64,000 nucleotides of DNA from CAJQQY01 sp045106765 (GCA_045106765.1 JBGCFD010000076.1:1-64000), one strand, 5' to 3'. Shown: positions 7,282-18,084, numbered from the stretch's first letter. Program-made: numbers and translations. The notes: generated from the sequence alone by a model not told the origin.

Positions 7282-9951
7282 TTATTTCTTCATGATACTT
7301 TTAGTAGAGATAATCTCTCCATCTAATCGAGTTACCAAGTAGTAAATTCCACTATTCAATCCATTCACATCAATTACTGTTTGATAATTTCCTTCATAAA
7401 GGTTTCCTTCGTTTACTTCTTGAGCATTTCGACCTAACATGTCAACTAATGTAAAAGTAATATTTCCAGAAACTGGAATTGAGTACTTAACATTAACTAT
7501 TTGATCTGCAGGATTAGGGAAAGCATTTACAACCACTTTCGCTTTGTCTAATTCAGAAATAGCAACATCTACATCATTCATAATATCATCAAAGTAGAAA
7601 GTTTCACCAGCTCCAGCATTTCCAAAATCAGCAAAAACAGCTACTAAGTCATAATCAACTGAGGCATCAAAATCAGGATGTGAAGCCATATTGAAAACTA
7701 ATGTTTCCCAAGCATTTGCACCAACTGTATTTTTCTGAACTTCAGCAAAAGTGGCTCCTGCACTTGCCAAATTTTCAATTTTTAAAAGAATAGGCACGTC
7801 AGCTCTTGGAGACCAAACTTTTAATGAAAGTACATTTCCAGCTTGAAGTGACCAGTCAATAGCAGATTGTAAAGGCAATGATGTTCCAGCCCAAACTTCC
7901 GCTCCAGCCGTTTTTTCTAAAGATAAAACAGTAGCACTTGTATTTGACCCTGTAGCATCTGGATTTGCAATTACTGAAGAGTTTGCATTTCCAAAAGCAT
8001 TATTAGTATAAGTAATTGCAGCATCTTCAAAATTTACTGGAAGAGTAGGAAGAACGATAGGAGAAGAAAAAAATTCAAAATCATCTGCATAATAAGTAGT
8101 TCCTGTTCCCATGTTTCCGAAGTTAGGAAAAATAACCACTTGGTCATAGTCAGCTGAAGGATCGAAAGTTCCTACTGTAGAAGTTGTCATATCAAATGTC
8201 AAAGTTTCCCAAGTATTCGCACCAACAGAAGTTGCTAAAACTTCAGCAGAGATATTGGTAGGATCAGCAATATTTTCAACTTTTAATAGGAATGGTGTAC
8301 CAGCATTTGGTGACCAAACTTTAACAGATAAAGTAGTTCCACTTGTCCAATCAATGGCAGTTTCCAATGGTATACTTGCTCCAGCCCACACTTCAGCACC
8401 TGTAGTTTTTTCTAAAGATAAAACGGTAGCACTTGTATTATCACCAGTAGCATCTGGATTAGCGATTACACTTGGATTAAGATTCCCAAAACCACCTGTT
8501 GTATATGTAATTGAAGACGATTCGAAAGTAATTGGAAGCGTTGGCAATGTAGCTACAACTGTTCCTTGAGCAACATCATCAAAATAATAACTAGCTCCAC
8601 CTACAACACCCATATTTCCAAAATTTGGAAATAAAACAACTCGATCATAATTATGAGTAGGGTCAAATGTTCCAACCGTAGAAAGGTCGAATGTCAATGT
8701 TTCCCAAGCACCACCTCCAGTCGTTGTCATCATTAATTCAGTAGCAATTGCTCCGTTGCTAGAATCTTCCATTTTTAATAAAACAGGAGTTCCTGCTTCT
8801 GGAGTCCAAACATTTATCTCAAATACTGGATTAGATAAATCAGCTGGGTTTTCTAAATCGAAAAATGCACCTGCCCAAGTTTCAGCACCTTCTGGCTTAC
8901 TAATATGATAAACTTTTGCACTTGTATTATTTCCTGTAGGATCTGGATTATCAATAATTTCTGCCATATCAACATTTCCAAAAGCGCCAAAACCGTAATC
9001 TAAAGCTGTATTTTCAAAATCTACAGGAAGATTTGGTTTGTCAGAAACAACAATATCCAACTCAGCATCATCAAAGTAAAATGGAAGAGCATTAAGGAAC
9101 GGAATATTGTTAAAGTCAGGGAAAACGACTAACACATTATAGTCAACATTAGCAGGATCGAATGTCCCTGTAGTTGGCATTGACATATCAAAAGATAAAG
9201 TTTCCCATCCAGCATCTACTGTTGTATTTACAAGTACTTCAGCAGAAGAAGAACCGTTATCATTTTCAACTTTTAACAAAACTGGAATTCCTGAAAAATC
9301 AGAATAAAACTTAATTTTGATAGTACTTGTTGAGGAAAAATCCATTGGACCTGCCAAGTCGATTGATGCACCTGCCCAGGATTGAGAATTGGTCGGTTTT
9401 GTAACATTCCAAACCATTGCACTTCCATTATCTGCATCTACATTAGGATTAGCAACAATAGCTGAAGTTGCTTCTCCAAATCCAATTGGTGCATAAGTAA
9501 TATCTGCATCTTCAAAATCCATTGGAAGAGTTGGAGGTATGATTTGAACACAACTTCCATCATCAGCACAGTTTTCAAAACAAACAAGAACAGTTGTGTC
9601 TGACATTACAGCTGGTAACCATCGGTCATTAAAATTATTTGGATCAGCACAAGGAAGACCAGCAAGATCTTCTTTGCAAGACCAGTCAGGACAATTTCCA
9701 TTCAAAAAAGTATAGTGGCTTTCAAAACCTTGATCTCTTTGAACAGTAATGGTCCAAATTCCATTACCAGCATCAACCAAAGGATTATCTCCAGCTACTC
9801 CAAATCCAAGACCTCCAGCAAGATAGATACCTTCCATGTCAACACTAGCCATTTCGGTAGTATTTACTTCAAATGTAATATTGACTTGTTGTGCATTTAC
9901 AAATGAAATAGAAAAAAGAAGAATTAAGATGGGTAAAAAATTTCTTTTCAT
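7282..9951 (-). CDS. T9SS-exported protein with four tandem glycan-binding-like modules
   Basis: An 889-aa secreted protein. Residues 1-20 are a signal peptide. Residues 21-140 form a Cys- and Trp-rich beta domain (NGNCPDWSCKEDLAG, DRWLPAV) of a type often found attached to GH16 enzymes. Residues about 142-800 are four tandem repeats of about 165 aa, each starting LP-x-x-FE, passing through EVWAGA-like and WETL-F-M blocks and ending with FPNFGN...YYFDD. Residues 803-889 are a T9SS type A sorting domain (AFPNPA at its start, GIYYLVT near its end). No catalytic motif is visible, so it is best read as a surface beta-glucan-binding or adhesion protein for the adjoining locus. Repeats 3 and 4 are the most alike. 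Confidence 0.8.
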   Translation of the reverse strand: MKRNFLPILILLFSISFVNAQQVNITFEVNTTEMASVDMEGIYLAGGLGFGVAGDNPLVDAGNGIWTITVQRDQGFESHYTFLNGNCPDWSCKEDLAGLPCADPNNFNDRWLPAVMSDTTVLVCFENCADDGSCVQIIPPTLPMDFEDADITYAPIGFGEATSAIVANPNVDADNGSAMVWNVTKPTNSQSWAGASIDLAGPMDFSSTSTIKIKFYSDFSGIPVLLKVENDNGSSSAEVLVNTTVDAGWETLSFDMSMPTTGTFDPANVDYNVLVVFPDFNNIPFLNALPFYFDDAELDIVVSDKPNLPVDFENTALDYGFGAFGNVDMAEIIDNPDPTGNNTSAKVYHISKPEGAETWAGAFFDLENPADLSNPVFEINVWTPEAGTPVLLKMEDSSNGAIATELMMTTTGGGAWETLTFDLSTVGTFDPTHNYDRVVLFPNFGNMGVVGGASYYFDDVAQGTVVATLPTLPITFESSSITYTTGGFGNLNPSVIANPDATGDNTSATVLSLEKTTGAEVWAGASIPLETAIDWTSGTTLSVKVWSPNAGTPFLLKVENIADPTNISAEVLATSVGANTWETLTFDMTTSTVGTFDPSADYDQVVIFPNFGNMGTGTTYYADDFEFFSSPIVLPTLPVNFEDAAITYTNNAFGNANSSVIANPDATGSNTSATVLSLEKTAGAEVWAGTSLPLQSAIDWSLQAGNVLSLKVWSPRADVPILLKIENLASAGATFAEVQKNTVGANAWETLVFNMASHPDFDASVDYDLVAVFADFGNAGAGETFYFDDIMNDVDVAISELDKAKVVVNAFPNPADQIVNVKYSIPVSGNITFTLVDMLGRNAQEVNEGNLYEGNYQTVIDVNGLNSGIYYLVTRLDGEIISTKSIMKK

Positions 9952-10311
9952 AATATAGTTTTTAACGAATTTTGAAATTTTCCTTATTTTTTAATAATTA
10001 AGAATGCTAGGTAAAAAATAGGAAATAGGTTAATGATAAAATATATAAAGAGCTTTATGATATTACATTTACTCTTTATTTAAAATTATTTTTAGATATA
10101 ATAATTACGTAATGGAAAATTACTAACATATATAACATTGAAGGAAAATAGGGCTACGATTATACTACTCACTCTTGTTTTTTTGGGAGAAATGATTACT
10201 CAAGCCTTTATTTATAGGCATTTAGAAAAAAAGTAGGAATTGGTTTTTTTTATAAAAAATAAGATACGTTGAGAGATTTATTCTAAAAAAGAGAAAAAGA
10301 AGATTCTTTTA
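9952..10311. other. Intergenic region, AT-rich, possible 32-codon ORF
   Basis: 360 bp between two leftward genes. The only coding-like signal is a short plus-strand frame from TTG 10138 to TAG 10236 (32 codons) encoding a hydrophobic segment (IILLTLVFLGEMI) with a basic tail (YRHLEKK). It has no ATG and no clear promoter, so it is not called as a gene. No terminator of convincing strength is seen. Confidence 0.4.
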
Positions 10312-13185
10312 TCAAAATTGCATTAAAAATTCAGTTAAATTTTCCTCCTTCGTTAACTCAAACTTCTTGCGTAATCGATACCTACTTGCTTCTACTCCGC
10401 GCGTAGTCACATTCAATAATGAGGTCATTTCTTTGGTGGAAAGATTCATTCTTAGGTAAGCGCACATTTTTAAATCTTTTGGAGTCAATTTGGGATAATT
10501 CCTTTTGAGTCTTTCAAAAAATTCTCGATGTAACTGATTAAAATGAAACATCACCTGCTCCCAACCTTCATCCTGAATTTCTTCTTGTTGTAATTTTTGA
10601 ATCAATTTTTGAATTTTTTGATTCAAAGTTGAGTCTGTAGCTTGTTTTTTTATTTCGATTAATCGTTCTTTAATTTGAGTAATGGTTTCATTTTTTTTGA
10701 CCAAATTAAGCGTCGTTGAAACCAATTCTCGTTTTTTTGAAGCTAATTCTAATTCAGTTTTTTCTGCTTTTAATTTTCCAATGGCAATTTCAGATTCTTG
10801 CACCACCAATTTGTTTTCTTCTTTCAATCCAGAGTATTTTTTTTGGTAAACTCTAATAATCGAGGATAAGCAAACCAAGGAAATCAAAGAGTAAATTAAA
10901 TATGCCAGAGTGGAGGCATACCAAGGTGGGACAATTGTAAATTCGTAAGTCAAAACTTTACTTTCCGTTTGAAAATTATTTTTTCCTTGTAAATGAAAAA
11001 CATAATTTCCAGGACCAAGATTGGTGTATTCTTTTGATTTGTGATAGTTCCAATCTGTCCAATCCTTATCATATCCTTCCAAATAATACCGAAATTCAGT
11101 TGCTTCTCCACTCACAAAATCTGTGGCAGAAAAACTAAAATAAAAATCATTTAAGTCATGCGAAAAGTTTTCGATATTTTGATCTAACTGAACATTACTT
11201 ACTACATTTTCATTGAAAAAAAGTCCTTTAGAAATAATAGAATCTTTTTGAGAAGTTATTTTTATTTCATTGATTATTACCTGAAATGTAGTATCTGAAC
11301 TTAAGTAATCAATGGGGTGATAATGGATAAATCCTCTGTCATTTGAGATGAAAACATTTTTATCATCATAAGGATAAATAGATTCAAATCCTTGGTTTAA
11401 TTCTTTTTTGAAAAATGGAAAAACGATCTTATTAATTTTTTTCTCCAACCCTTTGTCATCTACTTCTAGAATTCCAAATTCGTCCTGTGTTACAAACCAA
11501 ATATTTCTATCTGGTGCTTCAATTAATCTTCTAATTTTATTTCTTTTTCCAAAAATATCATTGAAAATAGGGTATTCTTCAAAACGTTCCGTTTCATAAT
11601 TATAGGTGAATGCACCAGATTCTCCACAAAAAATGAGTTCATTATTTATTTTAAATAAATGATTTAAAAGATAAGAAGGCAGTCCTTGATCTTTTCCTAG
11701 TAGTTCAATTTTAGATTCTGTAAATGTATTGTTAGGAGTGATTTTAAAAATACCTCGATATGGATGCGACATCCAAATATTTCCCTTTTGATCTTCTTCT
11801 ACAAAACGAGATGATTCATTTAATTGAGTAAAATCTGGTAGGATTTTGTAGGTGTCATTTTCTTTTCCAAACAGAAAAATATTGAAGTACCCACCTGCTA
11901 TTCTAAGTTCAGGATGATGGTTTAATTGTTTGAAATTCCAAATCCCAGTTTTATTGAAAAATGGTTCTGCTATTCCATTTTTGACTTTCATTGCTCCATT
12001 AACATGAGCTATAACTAATTGATTATCAACAATATCCAATCCCCAAACTTGTCCTTTGGTATTTTCTACCAATTGAAAATCAATAGATTCAAGGGGGGAA
12101 TATTGTTGTTTCCAATTGCCAACATAAAGTCCTTTGTTGGTCCCAAAATAAATTTTATTCTGGTGAATTTTAGTGACAAATCCCACCGCATCTAATTCTT
12201 CATCTGGGAAAATACGAGTAAAGGGAGAGTTGGTATGGATATAATTTAAACCATTAGAAAGTCCTACCCAAAGATTCTGACTTTTATCAGAAAATAATGT
12301 AAGTATATTGTTATTGAGCAGTCCATTTCCCTTGTGTAGATGAAAAAGATGCTGTCCTTTTTGATTAAAAAAAAGAAGACCGCCATAAACTGTAGCAACT
12401 ACAATTCGATTTCCAACAATGTTTGTTACATTTTTGATGTGATTCGCTCTGAGAAAATCATCTGCGTCCGTTTCCCATCTTTCAAAACCATCATTGGTCA
12501 TTTCAAAAAAACCATCATGAGCAGTTCCGAGTATATCTTTATTTCCAGTTTTGACAACAGCAGCTATTGCTTTACCTGTAAAAAAATCAGAACCAGATAC
12601 TTTATTTAATTTTCCTGCAGAAAAGGAATACAAACCAGATTGATAATCTTGAACATAGATTTTATTATTTATCTGACTTATAAAATTGATTGTTCCTTGA
12701 GTATAAACTGATACTTTTCCCTCTTTTAAATGAAATAATTTTTCAGATGCCATAAAGAAAATACCATCAGAAGTGATTTCAATTCCCCAAACATCTTCGA
12801 AGTTTTGGAAATTTTTTGGGATTAAATGCTTAAGCGACTCAAACTGCCATTCTCCAATTGCATTAGGAATATAGCGTCCAAACTCATTTTGACCACCTGC
12901 ATAGATAATTCCACTCTCATCAATTGCTAGAGACCTTACAATAGTGAAATTGGGTAGCGGATAAATAGTCCATGTAGTACCATCAAACACTAATAATCCA
13001 TCATTATTTGCAAAATACATGATTCCTAAATTATCCTGAATCATATCCCAGTTTTGCGACCCAGATTGGGAAACTTCTTTAGGAAATGCTTGTATTATGG
13101 GCACTCCAAGGTTATAATCTTGCGACTTTATGTTTTGAGAAAGACAAAAACAAAATACAGTAATAAGTATTTTAAGTTTATTCAA
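10312..13185 (-). CDS. SusR-like one-piece membrane regulator (propeller, Y_Y_Y, TM, HTH)
   Basis: A 957-aa sensor-regulator. Residues 1-22 are a signal peptide; about 30-640 are two-component-regulator-propeller repeats (SGIIYAGGQNEFG, NLWVGLSNGL, NIWMSHPYRG are blade motifs); about 660-755 are a Y_Y_Y domain (FRYYLEGYDKDW, LGPGNYVF); about 758-785 are a transmembrane helix; about 790-870 a coiled coil; and about 890-957 a LuxR-like HTH (LTPKDLKMCAYLRMNLS, then TKEMTSLLNVTTRGVEASR). There is no histidine kinase or receiver domain, so glycan sensing in the periplasm must act directly on DNA through the membrane-anchored HTH, as proposed for SusR-type proteins. It is divergent from susC, with the susC promoter in the shared 216-bp gap. 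Confidence 0.88.
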   Translation of the reverse strand: MNKLKILITVFCFCLSQNIKSQDYNLGVPIIQAFPKEVSQSGSQNWDMIQDNLGIMYFANNDGLLVFDGTTWTIYPLPNFTIVRSLAIDESGIIYAGGQNEFGRYIPNAIGEWQFESLKHLIPKNFQNFEDVWGIEITSDGIFFMASEKLFHLKEGKVSVYTQGTINFISQINNKIYVQDYQSGLYSFSAGKLNKVSGSDFFTGKAIAAVVKTGNKDILGTAHDGFFEMTNDGFERWETDADDFLRANHIKNVTNIVGNRIVVATVYGGLLFFNQKGQHLFHLHKGNGLLNNNILTLFSDKSQNLWVGLSNGLNYIHTNSPFTRIFPDEELDAVGFVTKIHQNKIYFGTNKGLYVGNWKQQYSPLESIDFQLVENTKGQVWGLDIVDNQLVIAHVNGAMKVKNGIAEPFFNKTGIWNFKQLNHHPELRIAGGYFNIFLFGKENDTYKILPDFTQLNESSRFVEEDQKGNIWMSHPYRGIFKITPNNTFTESKIELLGKDQGLPSYLLNHLFKINNELIFCGESGAFTYNYETERFEEYPIFNDIFGKRNKIRRLIEAPDRNIWFVTQDEFGILEVDDKGLEKKINKIVFPFFKKELNQGFESIYPYDDKNVFISNDRGFIHYHPIDYLSSDTTFQVIINEIKITSQKDSIISKGLFFNENVVSNVQLDQNIENFSHDLNDFYFSFSATDFVSGEATEFRYYLEGYDKDWTDWNYHKSKEYTNLGPGNYVFHLQGKNNFQTESKVLTYEFTIVPPWYASTLAYLIYSLISLVCLSSIIRVYQKKYSGLKEENKLVVQESEIAIGKLKAEKTELELASKKRELVSTTLNLVKKNETITQIKERLIEIKKQATDSTLNQKIQKLIQKLQQEEIQDEGWEQVMFHFNQLHREFFERLKRNYPKLTPKDLKMCAYLRMNLSTKEMTSLLNVTTRGVEASRYRLRKKFELTKEENLTEFLMQF

Positions 13186-13332
13186 GCTTAACTAGGTTTG
13201 TGAGGTGTAAATATAGCGATTGATTCGAAAGTGAGTAGTAATATGTAGGAGTAAAATAGCGATTGAGTATCATTTGTTTAAAATAACTTACTTTTTTTTA
13301 CTCATGAGTGTATTAATGAGGGAATAATTTTC

Positions 13333-13361
13333 TTTGGACGGTTAATCAAATTATAGATTTG
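13333..13361 (+). promoter_or_regulatory. Promoter of the SusCD operon
   Basis: TTTG at 13333-13336, a 17-nt spacer, then TAGATTTG at 13354-13361: a full match to the Bacteroidota TTTG-N17-TAnnTTTG promoter. A start near 13368 gives a leader of about 34 nt before the susC ATG. It lies where the divergent regulator would be expected to act. Confidence 0.7.
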
Positions 13362-13401
13362 TTCTGTTATTAATACTATTGCAAAACATAATTTTATTGA
13401 A

Positions 13402-16400
13402 ATGAAAAAAACTCAACTCTTAATTACTTTCCTATTTCTTTTAGGAAGTACTTTCCTTTCAGCCCAAACCACTACTGTTACAGGTATAGTAACTTCAGGT
13501 GAAGAACCAGAAGGAGTGATTGGTGCAACAGTCATACTTAAAAGTGACCAATCTGTTGGGACAACAACTGAAATTGATGGAAGTTATTCTATTGAAGTGC
13601 CGGATGCAGCTACTTCCGTTTTGATTTTTTCTTATACAGGATTTAAAACGGTAGAAATTCCTGTAGATGCTCGAACAAATATTGATGTGGTGTTGGAGAC
13701 TGGATTATTTTTGGATGAAGTAGTCGTTGTTGGTTATGGAACTCAAAAGAAAAAAGTCGTAACTGGTTCAATCGCAAAAGTTGATGCATCTGAGTTAGAA
13801 AACATGGGTGTTGTGAGATTAGAAGGTGCACTTCAAGGAAGAACTTCTGGAGTTCGTGTTACTTCTGATTCAGGTCAGCCAGGTGCTGGAGCAACTGTTA
13901 GAATTAGAGGAACGAATACTCCAGGAAATAGCGAACCTTTATATGTTGTAGATGGTGTGCCTATTGGTGGAGGAATTGATTATTTGGCTCAGAATGATAT
14001 TGAGTCAATTGAAGTGTTGAAAGATGCCTCCGCAGGAATTTATGGAGCACGATCTGCAAGTGGGGTTATTTTGGTAACTACTAAAAAAGGAAAAGCAGGA
14101 AAAATGAGCGTTAACTATAATGCTTATTATGGCGTTCAAAATCCTTGGAGAAAATTAAGAGTATTAAATGCAACGGAATATGCCACTTTGCTAAATGAAG
14201 CATCTGTGGCTGATGGTGGAAATCCTCTTTTTGAAGATCCACAATCATTGGGTGAAGGAACGGATTGGCAAGATGCAGTTTTTAATAAAAATGCGCCTAT
14301 TCAAAGTCACGAAGTAAGTTTATCTGCAGGAAATGATAAGTCCACTTATTTTGCTTCGATTTCTTACTTTGATCAAAGTGGAATTGTATCTGAAGAAGAT
14401 TCTCGATATAAAAGGTATACATTACGATTGAATAGTACACATAAAGTAGGATCTAGATTTACATTTGGAAATACATTGGCTTACACCAATGTCGAAGCAA
14501 ATGGAGTTGCTACTAATTCTGAGTTTGGTTCTCCTTTGAGTAGAGCAATCAACATCGATCCAATTACTCCTGTTTATGAAACGGATGAAGATGTTTTGAA
14601 TTCAAGTGTCTTTACTAACTTTCCAGTTGTAAGCGATGAAAATGGTGTTTTTGCCATTTCGGAATTAGTGACTTCTGAGATTTTAAATCCATTGGCAGCA
14701 TTGGAAGTTCAGCAAGGAATTGGGCATAGTGATAAGTTGGTTGGTAATATGTATGGAGAGATTAAACTTTTTGATGGTTTAAAGTTTAGAACAAGCGTAG
14801 GTGCAGATTTAGCATTTTGGGGAGGCGAAGGATTTTCTCCTGCCTTCTATTTGAATGCTGCTAATCGTAATGAGGTAAATTCATATAATAGAAGTAAAAA
14901 TCAAGGATTGAAATGGATTCTTGAAAATACTTTGACTTATCAAAGAGTTTTTGGAGATCATGATGTATCTTTTTTATTAGGAGCTTCAGGTGAGAGAAAT
15001 TCTGGAAATGGAATTTCTGCTACTATTCAAGATATACCTGCTACTAGTATTGATGATGCTTCTTTCTTTTATTTTAATGAAATTGAAACACAACGAGCTG
15101 GAGGATTTGAATATGATGGAACATTTGCTTCCTACTTTGGTAGAGCAATTTATAACTACAGACAAAAATATTTATTCCAATTTGTGATGCGAAGAGATGG
15201 ATCTTCTAATTTTGGAAGCAATAACAAGTTTGGTTATTTCCCTTCAGTTTCTGCAGGATGGATTGTTACAGATGAAGAATTTCTTTCCAATAATAATAAC
15301 CTTAACTTCTTAAAAATAAGAGCTTCTTGGGGGCAAAATGGAAATGATAGAATTGGGCAATTTAGATATATTTCAACTATCGGAGAAGGAAGAACTTATA
15401 CTTTTGGTCAAGGAGACAACTTAATCAATGGAGTTAGTCCAAATGGAATTTCAAATCCAGATTTAAAATGGGAATCAACTGCTCAAACTAACATTGGTTT
15501 CGATGCAATTTTATTCAAAGATATTTCTTTGACTTTAGATATTTATAAGAAAAAAACTACTGGAATTTTGGCAATTGACCCAGTTCCGTTATTTGTAGGT
15601 AACTCACCTCCAACTGCCAATATTGGAGATGTTGAAAATAGAGGGATTGATATTGAATTAGGATGGAAAAAAATTAAAACTGATTGGGAAGTAGAAGTTT
15701 TTGGAAATGTAACTTATAACGATAATAAAGTTGTTTTCCTTGGTTCTGAGGCAGACTTTATTCCTGGTCAAAGAGTTGGACCACAAGGATTGGAAGTTAC
15801 AAGAACTTCAGTTGGAGAATCTTTTAATTATATTTTTGGATTAAAAACGGATGGTCTTTTCCAAAATCAATCAGATATCAATAACTATGTAAATGAACAA
15901 GGTGTACCACTTCAAGCAGAAGCTCAGCCTGGAGATATTAAGTTTGTAGATTTTAATAACGATGGTGTGATTGATGAAAATGATCGAACTAAAATAGGTG
16001 ATGCCATTCCAGATTTGACTTATGGATTAACTATTTCAGCTAGGTATAAAGACTTTGATTTTACAGTTTTTGCACAAGGTGTAAATGGAAATGACGTTTA
16101 TAATGCGACTCGTCGATTTGATTTAAATAAGTCAAATTTCAACGCTGATGCATTAGGGAGATGGACTGGAGATGGAACATCAAATAGTTTCCCTCGTATG
16201 ACTTTGTTAGATCCAAATCGAAATTTTTCACAAAGCTCAGATTTCTTTGTACAAGATGGAAGTTTCTTCAGAATCAAAACTTTGCAGTTTGGATATAATT
16301 TACCATCAGAATGGTTAGAAAAAGTAGGGATGAAAAAGGTAAGATTATATGTTTCAGGGAATAATATTTTGACATTTACAAAGTATGGAGGATTTGATTC

Positions 16401-16479
16401 AGAAATTACTTCAGGGGTAGATCGAGGAATTTATCCACAAGCAAGATCTTATATGTTTGGGATAAATGTTGGATTTTAA
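13402..16479 (+). CDS. susC: SusC/RagA-family TonB-linked outer-membrane transporter
   Basis: A 1025-aa TonB-dependent transporter. It has a signal peptide (cleavage near LSAQ), a carboxypeptidase-D regulatory-like domain at about 24-110 (TVTGIVTSGEEPEGVIGATV), a TonB box-like segment (DEVVVVGYGTQKKKVVTGS at 111-130), a plug (GALQGRTSGVRVT, VRIRGTNT, YVVDGVPI, IESIEVLKDASAGIYG) and a large beta-barrel ending in an aromatic strand (SYMFGINVGF). It imports oligosaccharides with SusD as lid. It heads an operon with susD, a PKD lipoprotein, two GH16 and one GH3 gene; that enzyme set points to beta-1,3- or mixed-linkage glucan as substrate. Confidence 0.96.
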   Translation: MKKTQLLITFLFLLGSTFLSAQTTTVTGIVTSGEEPEGVIGATVILKSDQSVGTTTEIDGSYSIEVPDAATSVLIFSYTGFKTVEIPVDARTNIDVVLETGLFLDEVVVVGYGTQKKKVVTGSIAKVDASELENMGVVRLEGALQGRTSGVRVTSDSGQPGAGATVRIRGTNTPGNSEPLYVVDGVPIGGGIDYLAQNDIESIEVLKDASAGIYGARSASGVILVTTKKGKAGKMSVNYNAYYGVQNPWRKLRVLNATEYATLLNEASVADGGNPLFEDPQSLGEGTDWQDAVFNKNAPIQSHEVSLSAGNDKSTYFASISYFDQSGIVSEEDSRYKRYTLRLNSTHKVGSRFTFGNTLAYTNVEANGVATNSEFGSPLSRAINIDPITPVYETDEDVLNSSVFTNFPVVSDENGVFAISELVTSEILNPLAALEVQQGIGHSDKLVGNMYGEIKLFDGLKFRTSVGADLAFWGGEGFSPAFYLNAANRNEVNSYNRSKNQGLKWILENTLTYQRVFGDHDVSFLLGASGERNSGNGISATIQDIPATSIDDASFFYFNEIETQRAGGFEYDGTFASYFGRAIYNYRQKYLFQFVMRRDGSSNFGSNNKFGYFPSVSAGWIVTDEEFLSNNNNLNFLKIRASWGQNGNDRIGQFRYISTIGEGRTYTFGQGDNLINGVSPNGISNPDLKWESTAQTNIGFDAILFKDISLTLDIYKKKTTGILAIDPVPLFVGNSPPTANIGDVENRGIDIELGWKKIKTDWEVEVFGNVTYNDNKVVFLGSEADFIPGQRVGPQGLEVTRTSVGESFNYIFGLKTDGLFQNQSDINNYVNEQGVPLQAEAQPGDIKFVDFNNDGVIDENDRTKIGDAIPDLTYGLTISARYKDFDFTVFAQGVNGNDVYNATRRFDLNKSNFNADALGRWTGDGTSNSFPRMTLLDPNRNFSQSSDFFVQDGSFFRIKTLQFGYNLPSEWLEKVGMKKVRLYVSGNNILTFTKYGGFDSEITSGVDRGIYPQARSYMFGINVGF

Positions 16480-16548
16480 TTTTTGGAAAAAACTAAATAG
16501 AGATTTAGATATCGGATACCTAAATCAAAAAAATAAAAATAAAAAATC

Positions 16549-18084
16549 ATGAAAAAGTATATTATAAATAAATTACTTCCAGTTTTTGCTTTAATGACTT
16601 TGGCTACTTCTTGTAGTAAAGATCACTTAGAATTAACTCCTATTGGAACTTCGTTAGAAGTTAATTATTACCAAACGGAAGACGAACTTTTTGAAGGATT
16701 GGTAGCAGTTTATGATGTTTTGCAATGGGGAAGTACTTCAGGATGGACGATGAGTTTAGGTTTGTTGAACGCAGCATCTGATGATTGTTTTGCAGGTGGA
16801 AGTGATGCTTCAGATCAACCTTCTTGGGTAGCTTACGATATGTTTAACTTAAACCCAACACTTGGCCCACAAGAAGGATTGTGGACAAAAGGTTATGCTG
16901 GAATTTATAGAGCTAATTTATTATTACAAAAATTAGATGAAGCCCCAGCAGAGGTTTCAACTTCATTCAAAGCTCGGGCAGCAGCTGAGGCAAAATTTTT
17001 ACGAGCATATTTTTATTTTGATTTGATCAAATTTTTTGGAAATATTCCTTTGCTTACTGATGTAGTAAGTGTAGATCAAATTACTACTGTTACACAAGCA
17101 AGTGCTGCTGATGTTTATGCTCAAATTGAAGCTGATTTAAGAGCAGTAAGAACAGAACCTGAAATTCCTGAGTCAGTTGCACCTGCCGAATTTGGAAGAA
17201 TTACTCAAGGTGCAGTTGCTGCACTTTTAGGTAAAGTTATTTTATATCAAAATAACGATAGCCGAATGATCGAAGCTGCTGATCTTTTTGAAGAAGTAAT
17301 CAATTCAGGGTTTTACTTTTTGGAAGATAACTTTGAAGATATTTTTTCTAACCAAGGTGAATTTGGGTCAGAATCTGTTTTTGAAATTCAACATTCAAGT
17401 AATAAACCTGGTGACTTTGGTTATGGTTTCGCAGCAGGTCCTACTGTGAATCCAACAGAAGGAAACTTCAATGTTCAGTTTTTTGGAATGAGAGATTATG
17501 TAGGGCCTGAGTATGCAACTGGTTGGAGTTTTTGTCCTGTGACGGAAGATTTAGTTGATTTCATGACAGGTGACCCAAGATTTGAGCATACGATTGTGGA
17601 TGGAAATGTTCTAAAAGCACAGGGTGCATCTTATACAGAAGGATATCAAAACACAGATTATTTTATTAAAAAATATGCTCCAATTGAAGCTAATCGAGCA
17701 TCAGATGGAGATGTAGCATTAGGTTGGGGAACGAACCAAAGAGAGATTCGATTAGCTGATGTTTACTTGATGGCAGCAGAAGCAATTGTAAGAGGAGGTG
17801 GAAGTTCTGCTACGGCAAGAGATTACATCAATGAAGTTCGTAATCGAGTAGGGTTGGATAATATTAATACAAGTGTAAGCGGACCAATTCTTTTAGATGT
17901 AATTTATAAAGAAAGAAGGTTAGAGTTGGCAACTGAAGGACACAGGTTTTTTGACTTGGTAAGAACTGGTCAAGCAGCTCAAGTGTTAGATGGATTTAGC
18001 GCAGGTATTCATGAGTTATTACCAATTCCACAGATTGAGATTGATTTGACAGATGGTCAAATGATTCAAAATCCAGGGTACTAA
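16549..18084 (+). CDS. susD: SusD/RagB-family glycan-binding lipoprotein
   Basis: A 511-aa outer-membrane lipoprotein; lipobox ATSC places the lipidated Cys near residue 22. The body is the alpha-helical TPR-like SusD fold (AKFLRAYFYFDLIKFFGNIP, and the C-terminal ERRLELATEGHRFFDLVRTG signature, with the LLPIP...QNPGY ending typical of the family). It pairs with SusC 69 bp upstream to form the glycan importer. Full length and intact. Confidence 0.96.
   Translation: MKKYIINKLLPVFALMTLATSCSKDHLELTPIGTSLEVNYYQTEDELFEGLVAVYDVLQWGSTSGWTMSLGLLNAASDDCFAGGSDASDQPSWVAYDMFNLNPTLGPQEGLWTKGYAGIYRANLLLQKLDEAPAEVSTSFKARAAAEAKFLRAYFYFDLIKFFGNIPLLTDVVSVDQITTVTQASAADVYAQIEADLRAVRTEPEIPESVAPAEFGRITQGAVAALLGKVILYQNNDSRMIEAADLFEEVINSGFYFLEDNFEDIFSNQGEFGSESVFEIQHSSNKPGDFGYGFAAGPTVNPTEGNFNVQFFGMRDYVGPEYATGWSFCPVTEDLVDFMTGDPRFEHTIVDGNVLKAQGASYTEGYQNTDYFIKKYAPIEANRASDGDVALGWGTNQREIRLADVYLMAAEAIVRGGGSSATARDYINEVRNRVGLDNINTSVSGPILLDVIYKERRLELATEGHRFFDLVRTGQAAQVLDGFSAGIHELLPIPQIEIDLTDGQMIQNPGY

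Noticed and set aside
10138..10236. 32-codon frame with a hydrophobic segment
   Set aside because: TTG start only, no promoter or ribosome site, no neighbour logic; described in the intergenic entry but not called as a gene.
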